A DNA stretch of 64,000 nt from Caulobacter soli (GCF_011045195.1 NZ_CP049199.1:744001-808000); one strand, 5' to 3'; counted from the first letter of the stretch, positions 1-7,555 are shown. Notes: generated by a model not told the origin, from the sequence alone. Translations and numbers: made by a program.

Positions 1-180
1 TGTCCTCACCTTCGCGCGGAAAGGTGAACAAATCGGCCTTAATTCAACGCTTTGAGTCCGGCGAAACCGTCTCCGAAGCTGACGGTGCCGTTCAGCCTGC
101 GTTCAGCCGCCGGGGACGATGATGATCCCAACATGGAGACAAGACGTGTCCGAACGCCTTCTCCAGGAAGGAACAGCGTC

Positions 181-564
181 ATGAACCGCACTCTGAAGAC
201 TACTATCGGCCGTGTCGCCGCCGGCGTCGCCGCCCTGGCCATGGTCGCCGGCGCGACCGCCGCCTCGGCCCAGGGCTACCGCCACGGCGGCTATTACGGC
301 CACGGCTATCACCATGGCAACGACGCCGGGGTGGCCATCGCCGGCGGCATCGTTGGTCTGGCGCTGGGCGCGGCCATCGCCGGCAACAACAACCACTACA
401 ACAACGGCTACTACGCCCCGCCGCCCCCTCCGCCCCGCTACTACGGCGGCTATGGCTACGGCCGTCCCTACGGGTACGGCTACGGCGGTCGCGGCGACTG
501 CTGGACCACCCGCGAGTACGACCGCTATCGCGGCACCGTGTACGAGCGGACCGTCTGCCGGTAA
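181..564 (+). CDS. Small secreted glycine/tyrosine-rich protein
   Basis: This 127-residue protein has a Sec signal peptide (basic start, hydrophobic core, cleavage probably after ASA near residue 31). A glycine-rich hydrophobic stretch follows (about 48-68), of the glycine-zipper type, then a proline run and a Gly/Tyr-rich low-complexity segment. The tail holds two cysteines, one four residues before the last (CWTTREYDRY...TVCR), which could form a disulfide. The start is the ATG after AGGAAGGA. Function is unknown; periplasmic or outer-membrane location is inferred. A strong terminator follows. Confidence 0.7.
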   Translation: MNRTLKTTIGRVAAGVAALAMVAGATAASAQGYRHGGYYGHGYHHGNDAGVAIAGGIVGLALGAAIAGNNNHYNNGYYAPPPPPPRYYGGYGYGRPYGYGYGGRGDCWTTREYDRYRGTVYERTVCR

Positions 565-589
565 CGGTCGGTCGGGCTAGAAACGAAGA

Positions 590-619
590 CGCCCTGGGTG
601 CGAACCCAGGGCGTTTTTG
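590..619 (+). terminator. Rho-independent terminator
   Basis: A perfect 10-bp stem (CGCCCTGGGT with ACCCAGGGCG) and a 4-base loop are followed by five T residues. It ends the small secreted protein gene. The opposing suhB ends 15 bases away, but the reverse strand lacks a clean U tract. Confidence 0.85.
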
Positions 620-633
620 TTTGGGTGTTAGGC

Positions 634-1428
634 CTAGGCCGCCTGAAGGCGCTCCAGCACCAGCGGGTGCAGTTCCTGGTTGGCCGCCAGGATCGAGACG
701 CCGTCGACCGGGTTGCCGTGCTCTTCAATGGTCGAGACCTTGCCGCCGCTCTCGGTGACCATCAGCACGCCGGCCGCCACGTCCCACGGCTTGATGTTGC
801 GTTCCCAGTAGCCGTCGAAACGGCCGGCCGCGACCCAGGCCAGGTCCAGGGCCGCCGCGCCGAAGCGGCGCACGCCGGCGACCTTCTGGCTGACCTGGTG
901 CAGCTCCTTGAGGAACTGGGCGTGGCCGGGCTTGCCCAGGAACGGCACGCCGGTGGCCAGGATGCTCTCGTCCAGGTGACGGCGGGCGGCGACGCGCAGG
1001 CGCTTTTCGGCGCCCAGATAGGCGCCCTTGCCCTTTTCGACCCAGAACAGGTCGTTGGTGATGGGGTTGTAGGTGACGCCGGCCACCACTTCGCCCTCGC
1101 GCTGCAGGGCGATGTTGACCGCGAAGTGCGGGATGCCGTGCAGGAAGTTGGTGGTGCCGTCCAGCGGGTCGACGATCCAGGTGTGGGTCTTGTCGGTGCC
1201 CTCGATCATGCCGCGCTCCTCGCCCAGGAAGCCGTAGCCGGGACGGGCCTTTTCCAGGATCTCGAAAATCACCTGCTCGGCCTTCTGGTCGGCGGCGGTG
1301 ACGAAGTCGGCGGGGCCCTTCTTGGACACCTGCAGCTCGGTGACTTCGCCAAAGTCACGGGCCAGGCCGCGTGCTGCTTTACGCGCAGCGTCGATCATCA
1401 CGTTCAGAAGGGCGGAAGCGGTGGCCAA
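634..1428 (-). CDS. suhB: Inositol-1-monophosphatase family protein
   Basis: A 264-residue Mg2+-dependent phosphatase of the IMPase/SuhB family, cytoplasmic. The metal-binding signatures are all present: GEE at 69-71, WIVDPLDGTTN from about 84, and the C-terminal PWDVAAG motif. In this family these residues bind three metals and activate water for hydrolysis of inositol phosphates. SuhB proteins may also act with the transcription antitermination complex; that role cannot be read from sequence. Length is normal. It stands alone, convergent with the upstream small secreted protein gene. Confidence 0.92.
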   Translation of the reverse strand: MATASALLNVMIDAARKAARGLARDFGEVTELQVSKKGPADFVTAADQKAEQVIFEILEKARPGYGFLGEERGMIEGTDKTHTWIVDPLDGTTNFLHGIPHFAVNIALQREGEVVAGVTYNPITNDLFWVEKGKGAYLGAEKRLRVAARRHLDESILATGVPFLGKPGHAQFLKELHQVSQKVAGVRRFGAAALDLAWVAAGRFDGYWERNIKPWDVAAGVLMVTESGGKVSTIEEHGNPVDGVSILAANQELHPLVLERLQAA

Positions 1429-1578
1429 GGCAGGTGTTCCTCATAGTTCCCCCTGCGCGGCGTCAAGCGAGTGACGGCGGGGGATATGCGTGCGGGCGGA
1501 TAGAAAGATCGGGAAAGTGGGCGCGATACCTAGTCGCCCACGCCGCCGAAAGCAAGGCGAGGGGATTTTGTCGCTGGG

Positions 1579-1836
1579 CTAACCGTTCGGCCGTTGTTGC
1601 CGCAGGAGGACGTGGCGGACCACCCAGGCGATCGCGCCCAGGGCCGCCAGGGCGAACGTCAGGACCAAGCCGACGACGATCCAGGTCGCGATGCGGTTGA
1701 TGTCCTGCGGGACGGCGTCGGTGGTTCCCGGCGGCATCTTGATGGTCACTTGGATCGTGAAGAGCGGAACGATCAGGTAGAAGACAACGACCAGCGCGAG
1801 GAAGGCCAGGCCGACGAGTTTCCACTTGGTCCGCAT
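1579..1836 (-). CDS. Small two-helix membrane protein
   Basis: An 85-residue protein with a TM helix near the N-terminus (about 8-26), a roughly 25-residue extracytoplasmic loop and a second TM helix (about 49-72), ending in a basic tail. I chose the ATG at MRTKW because GGGGGAG precedes it at good spacing; a start 19 codons upstream is possible. No family is recognised. It is monocistronic and divergent from the ECF41 operon. Confidence 0.6.
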   Translation of the reverse strand: MRTKWKLVGLAFLALVVVFYLIVPLFTIQVTIKMPPGTTDAVPQDINRIATWIVVGLVLTFALAALGAIAWVVRHVLLRQQRPNG

Positions 1837-1916
1837 GGTTTCTGTCTCCCCCGAGGCGCCCCGCAGGTTGGCCGGCTTCGCGGCGTCCGGCAACTATCCA
1901 GAATTTCACGCCGTCA

Positions 1917-1943
1917 TGTCACATCCCTCGCACCCGCCTCGTC
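1917..1943 (+). promoter_or_regulatory. ECF41-type promoter (TGTCACA-N16-CGTC)
   Basis: TGTCACA at 1917-1923 and CGTC at 1940-1943 are separated by exactly 16 bases, matching the promoter described for ECF41 sigma factors, which usually control their own operon. It lies 27 bases before the ATG of the first gene of an operon that encodes an ECF41-type sigma factor. The match is seen; its use is inferred. Confidence 0.7.
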
Positions 1944-1970
1944 CTGTCTCCAAACGTGGAGGATGTGGCG

Positions 1971-2363
1971 ATGCGATGGGTGAAATGGGTCTTGCCGGCG
2001 ATCCTGGCGATCAACGGCGTGGTGATGCTGCTGGCCCCGGCCTGGTGGTATCCGCGCGTGCCGGGGGTGCTCGAGACCGGGCCGCTGAACGCGCACTTCG
2101 TACGCGACATCGGCGCGGCGTTCCTGGCCTGCGCCCTGGCCATGGGCTGGGCGCTGAAGGACCCGGCGCGCGGCCTGGGCCTTGCGGTGGTCTCGGCGAC
2201 CTTCCTGTGTCTGCACGCGGCGATCCACCTGATCACGCCCTTCTGCGGGACCAGCCTGCCATGGCCGCTGCTGGCCCGCGACTTTCCGGGCGTGTTCCTG
2301 CCGGCGATCATCAGCCTGCTGGTGGTGCGCGCCTGCGTTCGGCGCCAGAAGGTACGGGCATGA
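1971..2363 (+). CDS. Four-helix membrane protein coupled to ECF sigma factor
   Basis: This 130-residue protein has about four hydrophobic segments (about 3-23, 41-61, 68-88, 100-122) and short loops, like DUF4345/DoxX-type small membrane proteins; I cannot name the family with certainty. The start is the ATG after GTGGAGGA. It ends in an ATGA overlap with the sigma factor, so the two are probably translationally coupled, and it follows an ECF41-type promoter. ECF41 genes usually neighbour carboxymuconolactone decarboxylase, oxidoreductase or epimerase genes, so a membrane protein here is an uncommon partner. Confidence 0.75.
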   Translation: MRWVKWVLPAILAINGVVMLLAPAWWYPRVPGVLETGPLNAHFVRDIGAAFLACALAMGWALKDPARGLGLAVVSATFLCLHAAIHLITPFCGTSLPWPLLARDFPGVFLPAIISLLVVRACVRRQKVRA

Positions 2364-3226
2364 GCGAGCAGGATGCGATCTTCGAGGAACGGCGGGGGGC
2401 GATGACGGGCCTCGCCTACCGCATGCTGGGCTCGCGGGCCGACGCCGAGGACGTGGTGCAGGACGCCTGGCTGCGCTGGCGCGGCGTCGAGGCCGGCGAG
2501 GTGGCCAATCCGGCCGGGTTCCTCAACAAGGTGGTCACCCGCCTGTGCCTGGACCGGCTGAAGTCGGCCCGGGCCCGCCGCGAGGTCTATGTCGGCGAGT
2601 GGCTGCCCGAGCCGGTGGTCGACGAGGACAACGAGCGCCTTGGGGAGCGTCTGGGCGAAGACTTGTCGGTGGCCTTCCTGCTGGCCCTGGAGCGACTGAC
2701 CCCGCTGGAACGCGCCGCCTTCCTGCTGCACGACGTGTTCGACGCCCCATTCGCCGAGGTGGCCCGCACCCTGGGGCGCACCGAGGCCGCCTGCCGCCAG
2801 CTGGCCGCTCGGGCCCGCGAGCACGTCAAGGCCGGCAAGCCGCGCTACCGTCCCAGCGCCGAGGAGGAACAGCGCCTGACCAGCGCCTTCCTGGCCGCGG
2901 CCCTGAGCGGCGACGAGACCACCTTGCGGGGGATCCTGGCCCAGGACGTGGTCATGCACGCCGACGGCGGCGGCCTCGTCAGCGCCAACCTCAATCCGGT
3001 GTTCGGCCTGGACAAGGCCGTGCGCATGCTGCTGGGCATCAAGAAGAAGTGGCCGGCCCCCGAGGGCACGACCGCTCGCCTGGCGCGGATCAACGGCGCC
3101 CCCGGCCTCGTGCTCAGCCACGACGGCGTGGTGTTCCAGACCATGGGCCTGGAGATCACCGACGGCCGCATCGCGGCGGTCTACACGATGCGCAATCCGG
3201 AGAAGCTGGCGCGGTTGAACAGCTGA
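2360..3226 (+). CDS. ECF41-type sigma factor with C-terminal SnoaL-like domain
   Basis: A 288-residue sigma-70 family protein. Region 2 is at about 10-75 (AYRMLGSRADAEDVVQDAWLRW) and region 4 at about 105-160 (LTPLERAAFLLHDVFDAPFAEVA). A C-terminal domain of about 110 residues with the SnoaL fold follows. ECF41 hallmarks are visible: WLPEP in the linker, DGGG in the C-terminal domain and a final NPEKL close to the consensus NPDKL. In this group the C-terminal domain acts as a built-in regulator instead of a separate anti-sigma factor. The gene overlaps the upstream membrane gene (ATGA). Several ORFs in other frames over this gene are shadows. Confidence 0.9.
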   Translation: MSEQDAIFEERRGAMTGLAYRMLGSRADAEDVVQDAWLRWRGVEAGEVANPAGFLNKVVTRLCLDRLKSARARREVYVGEWLPEPVVDEDNERLGERLGEDLSVAFLLALERLTPLERAAFLLHDVFDAPFAEVARTLGRTEAACRQLAARAREHVKAGKPRYRPSAEEEQRLTSAFLAAALSGDETTLRGILAQDVVMHADGGGLVSANLNPVFGLDKAVRMLLGIKKKWPAPEGTTARLARINGAPGLVLSHDGVVFQTMGLEITDGRIAAVYTMRNPEKLARLNS

Positions 3227-3265
3227 GAGGCCGAGCCTCGAAGGACGCACCGAGTCGACCGGCCC

Positions 3266-3667
3266 CTAAGGCAAGGCCACCTTCGGCAGGGTGTCCTTGG
3301 TCTCGCAGGCCACGCGGCCGGCGCCGCCAACGGCGCCCTTGATGTCGTCGACCTTCTCGCCCTTGCGCCAGCCCTTGGGCAGGCCCTGGTCGCCGGTGAA
3401 GTCCATGCCCAGGTCGATCCACTTGTCGGCGGCGCAGTCCAGGGCGAACAGCATGATCGGCCCCTTGCTGGCCGGCCAGGCCTTGTAGGGCCCGTTGGGC
3501 TTGCCCTCTGCGATGCGCACGACGATCAGGCCGGACGTCTCGTCCAACCGCATGAAGTCGGCGTCGTAGAAGGTTTTCGCCTCGCCGGGGGCGGGCTTCC
3601 AGGTTTCGGCCTGGGCGCAGGTCGCCACGGCCAGTACGCCAAGCACACACAGACCAAGCCGCCGCAT
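3266..3667 (-). CDS. Small secreted protein of unknown function
   Basis: A 133-residue protein with a clear signal peptide (MRRLGLCVLGVLAVATCAQA, cleavage about residue 20). The mature part is about 110 residues with two cysteines (FALDCAAD and ARVACETK) that may pair. No domain is recognised. It is monocistronic with a short gap to thiE. Periplasmic location is inferred. Confidence 0.65.
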   Translation of the reverse strand: MRRLGLCVLGVLAVATCAQAETWKPAPGEAKTFYDADFMRLDETSGLIVVRIAEGKPNGPYKAWPASKGPIMLFALDCAADKWIDLGMDFTGDQGLPKGWRKGEKVDDIKGAVGGAGRVACETKDTLPKVALP

Positions 3668-3743
3668 GGGCGTCCTCCCCGCTTCTTATCGTTGGGGGGA
3701 GGCTACGCCCGCCAAGCTTGACCGGCAAGTTCCGCGAACGGCG

Positions 3744-4403
3744 TTATCCGCCGCGCGCCGCCAAGCGCGCTTCAAGCCCCTCGGCGATGGCCGCGTTGAT
3801 CGCCGCGACGCCCGCCGCCGGACCGCCGGCGTGCTTCCAGACCCCGGCCGAGACGGCCAGGAAGTCGGCGCCCGCCGTGGCGAGAGCGGCGGCGTTGTCG
3901 GCGGTGATCCCGCCGATGGCCACCGAAGGGACCTCCATCGTTTCCTGCCAGATCGACAGGATCTCCGGATCGGCGGTGGTCGGGGCGTCCTTGGTGGTGG
4001 TCGGGAAGAAGGCCCCGAAGGCCACGTAGTCGGCCCCGGCCTCGGCGGCCTCCATGGCCAGGTGGCGGCTGTCGTGGCAGGTGACGCCGATCATGGCGTT
4101 CGGCCCCATGATCTTGCGGGCGTCCTTGAAAGGCGTGTCGCTCTGGCCGACGTGGACGCCGTCGCAGCCCAGCCGCGCGGCCAGGTCCGGACGGTCGTTG
4201 AGGATCACCGCCACATCGTGGGCGCGGGCGATCGGAGCCAGGGCCTGGACGGCGGCGGCGACAGCCTCGTCCGAGACGTCCTTCAGGCGGATCTGCAACG
4301 CGGCCACGTCGCCGGCCTCCAGGGCGGCGGCCAGGTCGCGGCCGAACGCGGCCAGGTCGTCCAGAGCGGGCGGGGTGATCAGATAGAGGCGGCAGTCGGT
4401 CAT
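3744..4403 (-). CDS. thiE: Thiamine-phosphate synthase
   Basis: A 219-residue TIM-barrel enzyme that joins HMP-pyrophosphate and thiazole phosphate to give thiamine phosphate. Family motifs are present: the YLITPP start, [40 protein letters not shown] and AVSAGVW. I took the ATG at MTDCRLYL; a TTG three codons upstream is possible, and neither has a convincing ribosome-binding site. No TPP riboswitch is visible upstream. The kinase partner thiD lies about 45 kb away in this window. Confidence 0.92.
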   Translation of the reverse strand: MTDCRLYLITPPALDDLAAFGRDLAAALEAGDVAALQIRLKDVSDEAVAAAVQALAPIARAHDVAVILNDRPDLAARLGCDGVHVGQSDTPFKDARKIMGPNAMIGVTCHDSRHLAMEAAEAGADYVAFGAFFPTTTKDAPTTADPEILSIWQETMEVPSVAIGGITADNAAALATAGADFLAVSAGVWKHAGGPAAGVAAINAAIAEGLEARLAARGG

Positions 4404-4443
4404 GGGGGGCAATTACGCCGATTTGGCCCTAACGGCTACGGTC

Positions 4444-4469
4444 GGGGACAGGCGCATGCGCCTGTCCCC
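4444..4469. repeat. 26-bp perfect palindrome, GGGGACA...TGTCCCC family
   Basis: This perfect 26-bp palindrome has GGGGACAGG arms and a GCATGC centre. Near-identical elements lie at 30025-30050, 52459-52483 and, with longer arms, 48312-48378. It lies between thiE and bfd. A poor T tract argues against a simple terminator. Confidence 0.75.
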
Positions 4470-4518
4470 ATTTGTCGCACTGCGAGTCAGTTGCAAAAGC
4501 TTAGCGCCTCAGCTACAT

Positions 4519-4537
4519 GAGAATGACAATCATTCGG
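4519..4537 (+). promoter_or_regulatory. Fur box
   Basis: The 19 bases match the classical Fur consensus at 14 positions, including an uninterrupted AATCATT right half and an AATGA left half. It sits just upstream of bfd, whose product releases iron from bacterioferritin, so iron-responsive repression is expected. Confidence 0.7.
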
Positions 4538-4551
4538 CGGGACTTGCTTCC

Positions 4552-4737
4552 TTGTACGTCTGCAACTGTAACGGCATCCGCGAGCGCGAAGTGCGCGCCG
4601 CCATCGACGCTGGGGCCACCCGCCCGGCGGAGGTGTTCCGTCACAAGGGTTGTCAGGCCCAGTGCGCCAAGTGCGTCTGCGAGATGCGCCAGATGATCCA
4701 GGACAGCCGCGAAGCTCTGGCCTTCGCCGCCGAATAG
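4552..4737 (+). CDS. bfd: Bacterioferritin-associated ferredoxin
   Basis: A 61-residue [2Fe-2S] ferredoxin of the BFD family. The four ligand cysteines are visible: CNC near the start (YVCNCNGI) and CQAQCAKC later (CxxC). Bfd binds bacterioferritin and passes electrons that reduce and release stored iron. The start is probably the TTG directly before YVCNCNG, since upstream in-frame sequence contains the Fur box and non-conserved residues. The gene is followed 146 bases later by bfr in the same direction. Confidence 0.9.
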   Translation: MYVCNCNGIREREVRAAIDAGATRPAEVFRHKGCQAQCAKCVCEMRQMIQDSREALAFAAE

Positions 4738-4883
4738 GCCGCGAAACACTCCAAAATCGGCAATCGAGAAGCAGTCTCACGCTTTTCCGTGAGGCTGAGA
4801 AACACTTGCAGACATAGCGGTTGAAGCCGCCTGGACGATAGATCAGGGTCCCCTCGATTATTCGAATCCTGAGGAGACCCGCC

Positions 4884-5363
4884 ATGCAAGGCGATCCCGG
4901 CATCATCCGGCTCTTGAACGCGGTGCTCACCAACGAGCTGACGGCGGTGAACCAGTACTTCCTGCACGCGCGGATGTACGACAACTGGGGCTTCAAGCGC
5001 CTGGGCAAGATCACCTACGACGAGTCGATCGGCGAGATGAAGCACGCCGACAAGCTGATCAACCGCATCCTGTTCCTGGAAGGCCTGCCCAACCTGCAGG
5101 ACCTGCACAAGCTGAAGATCGGCGAGACCGTGCCCGAATGCCTGGCGTCCGACCTGTCGGTGGAAGTCGGCGGCCGCGAGACCCTGATCCCGGGCATCAT
5201 CCAGTGCGAACAGGCCCGCGACTATGTCAGCCGCGAGCTGCTGCGCGAGATCCTGACCGACACCGAGGAACACATCGACTTCCTCGAAATGCAGCTGGGA
5301 CTGGTCAAGGCGCTGGGCGAGCAGAACTACCTGCAGAGCGCCGTGGGCGAACTGCCGGCTTAA
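4884..5363 (+). CDS. bfr: Bacterioferritin
   Basis: A 159-residue ferritin-like four-helix protein that aligns without gaps to E. coli Bfr. The heme ligand Met52 is present, as are di-iron ligands Glu18, Glu51, His54, Glu94 and His130. The position matching E. coli Glu127 is Thr in this protein (TDTEEHID), so the ferroxidase centre may lack one carboxylate or use the adjacent Glu128. The start follows a strong GAGGAG. Together with bfd it makes an iron storage and release pair. Confidence 0.94.
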   Translation: MQGDPGIIRLLNAVLTNELTAVNQYFLHARMYDNWGFKRLGKITYDESIGEMKHADKLINRILFLEGLPNLQDLHKLKIGETVPECLASDLSVEVGGRETLIPGIIQCEQARDYVSRELLREILTDTEEHIDFLEMQLGLVKALGEQNYLQSAVGELPA

Positions 5364-5376
5364 GGCTTGGGCGGAG

Positions 5377-5512
5377 GGACGCCCCCTCCGTCGGGCTTCG
5401 CCCGCCACCTCCCCCGTTTCACGGGGGAGGAGAGGCTGATCCGCTTCCTCCTCACCCGCGAAGCGGGGGAGGTGGCGCGATGCGAATACGCATCGTGACG
5501 GAGGGGGCGTCC
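5377..5512. repeat. Family A palindromic element, inverted pair
   Basis: Two copies of a roughly 65-bp module face each other, so the outer ends (GGACGCCCCCTCCGTC and its complement) form the closing stem. Each module has its own CCCCCG/CGGGGG hairpin. It fills the gap between the convergent bfr and acetyltransferase genes. Confidence 0.85.
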
Positions 5513-5519
5513 TCTGGCT

Positions 5520-6017
5520 CTAGAGTCCCCGCACCATGAACACCCGGGCGGCCTCATCCAGCCCGCGGGCCAGATGCTCGGCCCGGATCGCCGCCATGCC
5601 CGGCGTCAGCGCGTCCACCTCCACGAACCCCAGCCGCCGATAGTAGGGCGCGTTCCACGGGATCTCGCGGAAGGTCGACAGCGACAGGCCCACCAGCCCC
5701 GCCTCCCGCGCCCGCGCCGCCACCGCGTCCAGCAGCGCCGCGCCGATCCGCCGGCCCGCGAAGGCCGGCAGCACGTCCAGCTGCTCGACATAGGCCCGGG
5801 CCTCGACCGGCCGGAACATCACGAACCCCGCGACCGTCCCGTCCTCGACCGCGACGATCACCCCGCCGTCGGCGATCCGCGCCGTCAGCACCGCCGCCGG
5901 GCTGGACTCGTCGGCGGCCAGGGCGTCCATCAGCCCGACGAAACGCTGGGCCGAGGCGCGCTCGAGCGACCGGATCGTCTCGATCTCCTGGAGCCGGGCG
6001 GGCCGCGAAATGATCAT
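5520..6017 (-). CDS. GNAT family N-acetyltransferase
   Basis: A 165-residue protein with the GNAT fold. The acetyl-CoA binding segment AGRRIGAALLDAVAARAREAG sits at about 88-108, the preceding beta strand contains YVEQLDVLPAFAG, and the late PYYRRLGFVEVD motif is typical. The substrate is unknown. I took the ATG at MIISRPARL; an upstream start would add 21 residues that do not look conserved. It is convergent with bfr. Confidence 0.85.
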   Translation of the reverse strand: MIISRPARLQEIETIRSLERASAQRFVGLMDALAADESSPAAVLTARIADGGVIVAVEDGTVAGFVMFRPVEARAYVEQLDVLPAFAGRRIGAALLDAVAARAREAGLVGLSLSTFREIPWNAPYYRRLGFVEVDALTPGMAAIRAEHLARGLDEAARVFMVRGL

Positions 6018-6100
6018 GCCGAACTCACAAACCGTTGCGTCGCCCGGGAACCAAGGTCCAGCTAGGCGGGTTACAAGCAAGTTTAGCGAGGAGTACCGTC

Positions 6101-6691
6101 ATGCATATCCCGAACGGCAGATCCCACGGGAGGCGGGCTCACGCCGGCCGCGAGTCGTTCGAGATCGACATGAAGGCCGACACGCCCAGCAGCGCCAGCG
6201 CCCAGCTGGTCCTGGGCCTGGCCCTGGCCGGCGGCGCGATCCTGGCCTCCACCCTGCTGGGCCGCCGCCACGAAAAGATGATCGACGACGAGGAATACGC
6301 GGTCGGTTACGCCGAGATGCACGAGCCCGTCGCCCATCAGCCCAAGGCCCTGACCAGCCTGATCCTGCCGCCGTTGTTCATCGCCATGACCCTTTCGGGG
6401 CTGCGCATCTGGAACGCGCCGTCCAGCCCCACGCGCACCCGGGCTCTCACCCTCTGGAGCCTGGTCCAGGGCTTCAACGCCCTCTGGTTGGCCCTCGGCG
6501 CCAAGCGCGTCGGGGGACAGCTTGGCGCGGCGACCGCGTCCCTGGCCGCCTCGGGCGCCTACGCCCTGCAGGCCCGCAAGCTGGTGGCCCCGGCCTCGGG
6601 CTTTTCCAGCCCGTATCTGGGCTGGCTGGGCTTCGCCAACGCCTTGACCGAGGAACTGTGGAAGCGCCCGCGCCGCGTGACGGTCCACTGA
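6101..6691 (+). CDS. TspO/MBR-like membrane protein
   Basis: A 196-residue membrane protein with about five hydrophobic segments after a polar N-terminus of about 30 residues. The late segment SPYLGWLGFANALTEELWKR resembles the TspO signature (PYxxWxxFAxxLNxxIW), and LWSLVQGFNALWLALG fits an internal helix. TspO proteins bind tetrapyrroles or sterols and modulate stress responses. The start follows GAGGAG. The assignment rests on a short motif, so it is moderate. Confidence 0.6.
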   Translation: MHIPNGRSHGRRAHAGRESFEIDMKADTPSSASAQLVLGLALAGGAILASTLLGRRHEKMIDDEEYAVGYAEMHEPVAHQPKALTSLILPPLFIAMTLSGLRIWNAPSSPTRTRALTLWSLVQGFNALWLALGAKRVGGQLGAATASLAASGAYALQARKLVAPASGFSSPYLGWLGFANALTEELWKRPRRVTVH

Positions 6692-6730
6692 TCTAACGCC
6701 GTTCAGCGGCCGTTCAGGCGGCCAAGCTTT

Positions 6731-6760
6731 AGCTCCCCGCAAGCCACGCTTCGGGGAGCT
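6731..6760 (+). promoter_or_regulatory. Hairpin over the ribosome-binding site of the DUF2799 gene
   Basis: AGCTCCCCG at 6731-6739 pairs perfectly with CGGGGAGCT at 6752-6760. The GGGGAG Shine-Dalgarno of the gene starting at 6766 lies in the right arm, so the folded RNA would block translation. It could instead be a weak terminator for the upstream gene. Confidence 0.55.
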
Positions 6761-6765
6761 TTCGC

Positions 6766-7416
6766 ATGCGCCGTCACCGTATTCGAGGATTGGGGATCCT
6801 GGGAGTCGCCGTCGCGACCGCCGCGCTGGCCGGCTGCGCCACCATGAGCAAGGAGGCCTGCCTGCAGGGCGACTGGGCGGGCGTCGGCTTCAAGGACGGC
6901 GAGGCGGGGCGTCCGCAAAGCCGCCTGGACGAACACGCCAAGGCCTGCGCCAAGACCGGGGTGGTCCCGCAGGCCGCGCCCTATTTCGCCGCCCGCGACC
7001 AGGGGCTGAAGCTCTATTGCACCCAGGATCGCGGCTTCAGCGAAGGGCGTTTCGGAAACGCCTATGCCGGGGTCTGCCCGCAGGGGCCCGAGCGCGGCTT
7101 CCTGGTCGGCTATGCCGACGGCCAGCTGGTCCACGCCGCCGTCTCGCGGCTCAGCCAGGCGGAGTCCGACCGGTCGAGCGCCGACGCCCGCGCCGAGAAG
7201 CGCGACCGCGAGGCCCGGGGTGTCGAGGACGAGCTGAAGAACCCCAAGCTGAACGAAGAGCAGACCCGCGAACTGCGCGACCGCCTGAACCGCCTGCGAT
7301 CCGAACGCCGTCAGGCGGTCGAGGACGGCCGTCGCGCCGAATGGGCCGCCCGCGACGCCGAGCGCGAGGTCGACGACCTGCGGCATCGCTTCGGGCCGCG
7401 GTATGGGGGCTGGTGA
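6766..7416 (+). CDS. DUF2799 lipoprotein
   Basis: A 216-residue lipoprotein with signal peptide and lipobox LAGC, modified Cys at residue 24. The middle part fits DUF2799 (CLQGDWAGVGFKDGEAG, YCTQDRGFSEGRFG, GFLVGYADGQ). The last 80 residues are highly charged and predict a long coiled coil (EELKNPKLNEEQTRELRDRLNRLR region). Outer-membrane anchoring is likely. Function is unknown. The ribosome-binding site sits inside a hairpin. Confidence 0.82.
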   Translation: MRRHRIRGLGILGVAVATAALAGCATMSKEACLQGDWAGVGFKDGEAGRPQSRLDEHAKACAKTGVVPQAAPYFAARDQGLKLYCTQDRGFSEGRFGNAYAGVCPQGPERGFLVGYADGQLVHAAVSRLSQAESDRSSADARAEKRDREARGVEDELKNPKLNEEQTRELRDRLNRLRSERRQAVEDGRRAEWAARDAEREVDDLRHRFGPRYGGW

Positions 7417-7420
7417 GGCT

Positions 7421-7553
7421 GGACGCCCCCTCCGTCACGATGCGTATTCGCATCGCGCCACCTCCCCCGCGTTGCGGGTGAGGAGGATCGTGTTCGTTCT
7501 CCTCACCCGTGAAACGGGGGAGGTGGCGGGCGAAGCCCGACGGAGGGGGCGTC
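7421..7553. repeat. Family A palindromic element, inverted pair
   Basis: Same architecture as the copy at 5377-5512: two facing modules with GGACGCCCCCTCCGTC ends. It lies exactly between the stop codons of the convergent DUF2799 gene (5 bases away) and bufD (2 bases away). Confidence 0.85.
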
Positions 7554-7555
7554 CT

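Noticed and set aside
1..50. Possible gene end at the left edge
   Set aside because: Only a short CACCTT/AAGGTG hairpin and no supported reading frame are visible.
598..1446. Long open frame on the plus strand opposite suhB
   Set aside because: It is the antisense shadow of suhB, with low-complexity composition typical of GC-rich reverse frames.
4793..4800. CTGAGA, the core of TPP riboswitches, between bfd and bfr
   Set aside because: It is upstream of bfr, not of a thiamine gene, and the rest of the riboswitch core is absent. No TPP riboswitch is seen before thiE or thiD either.
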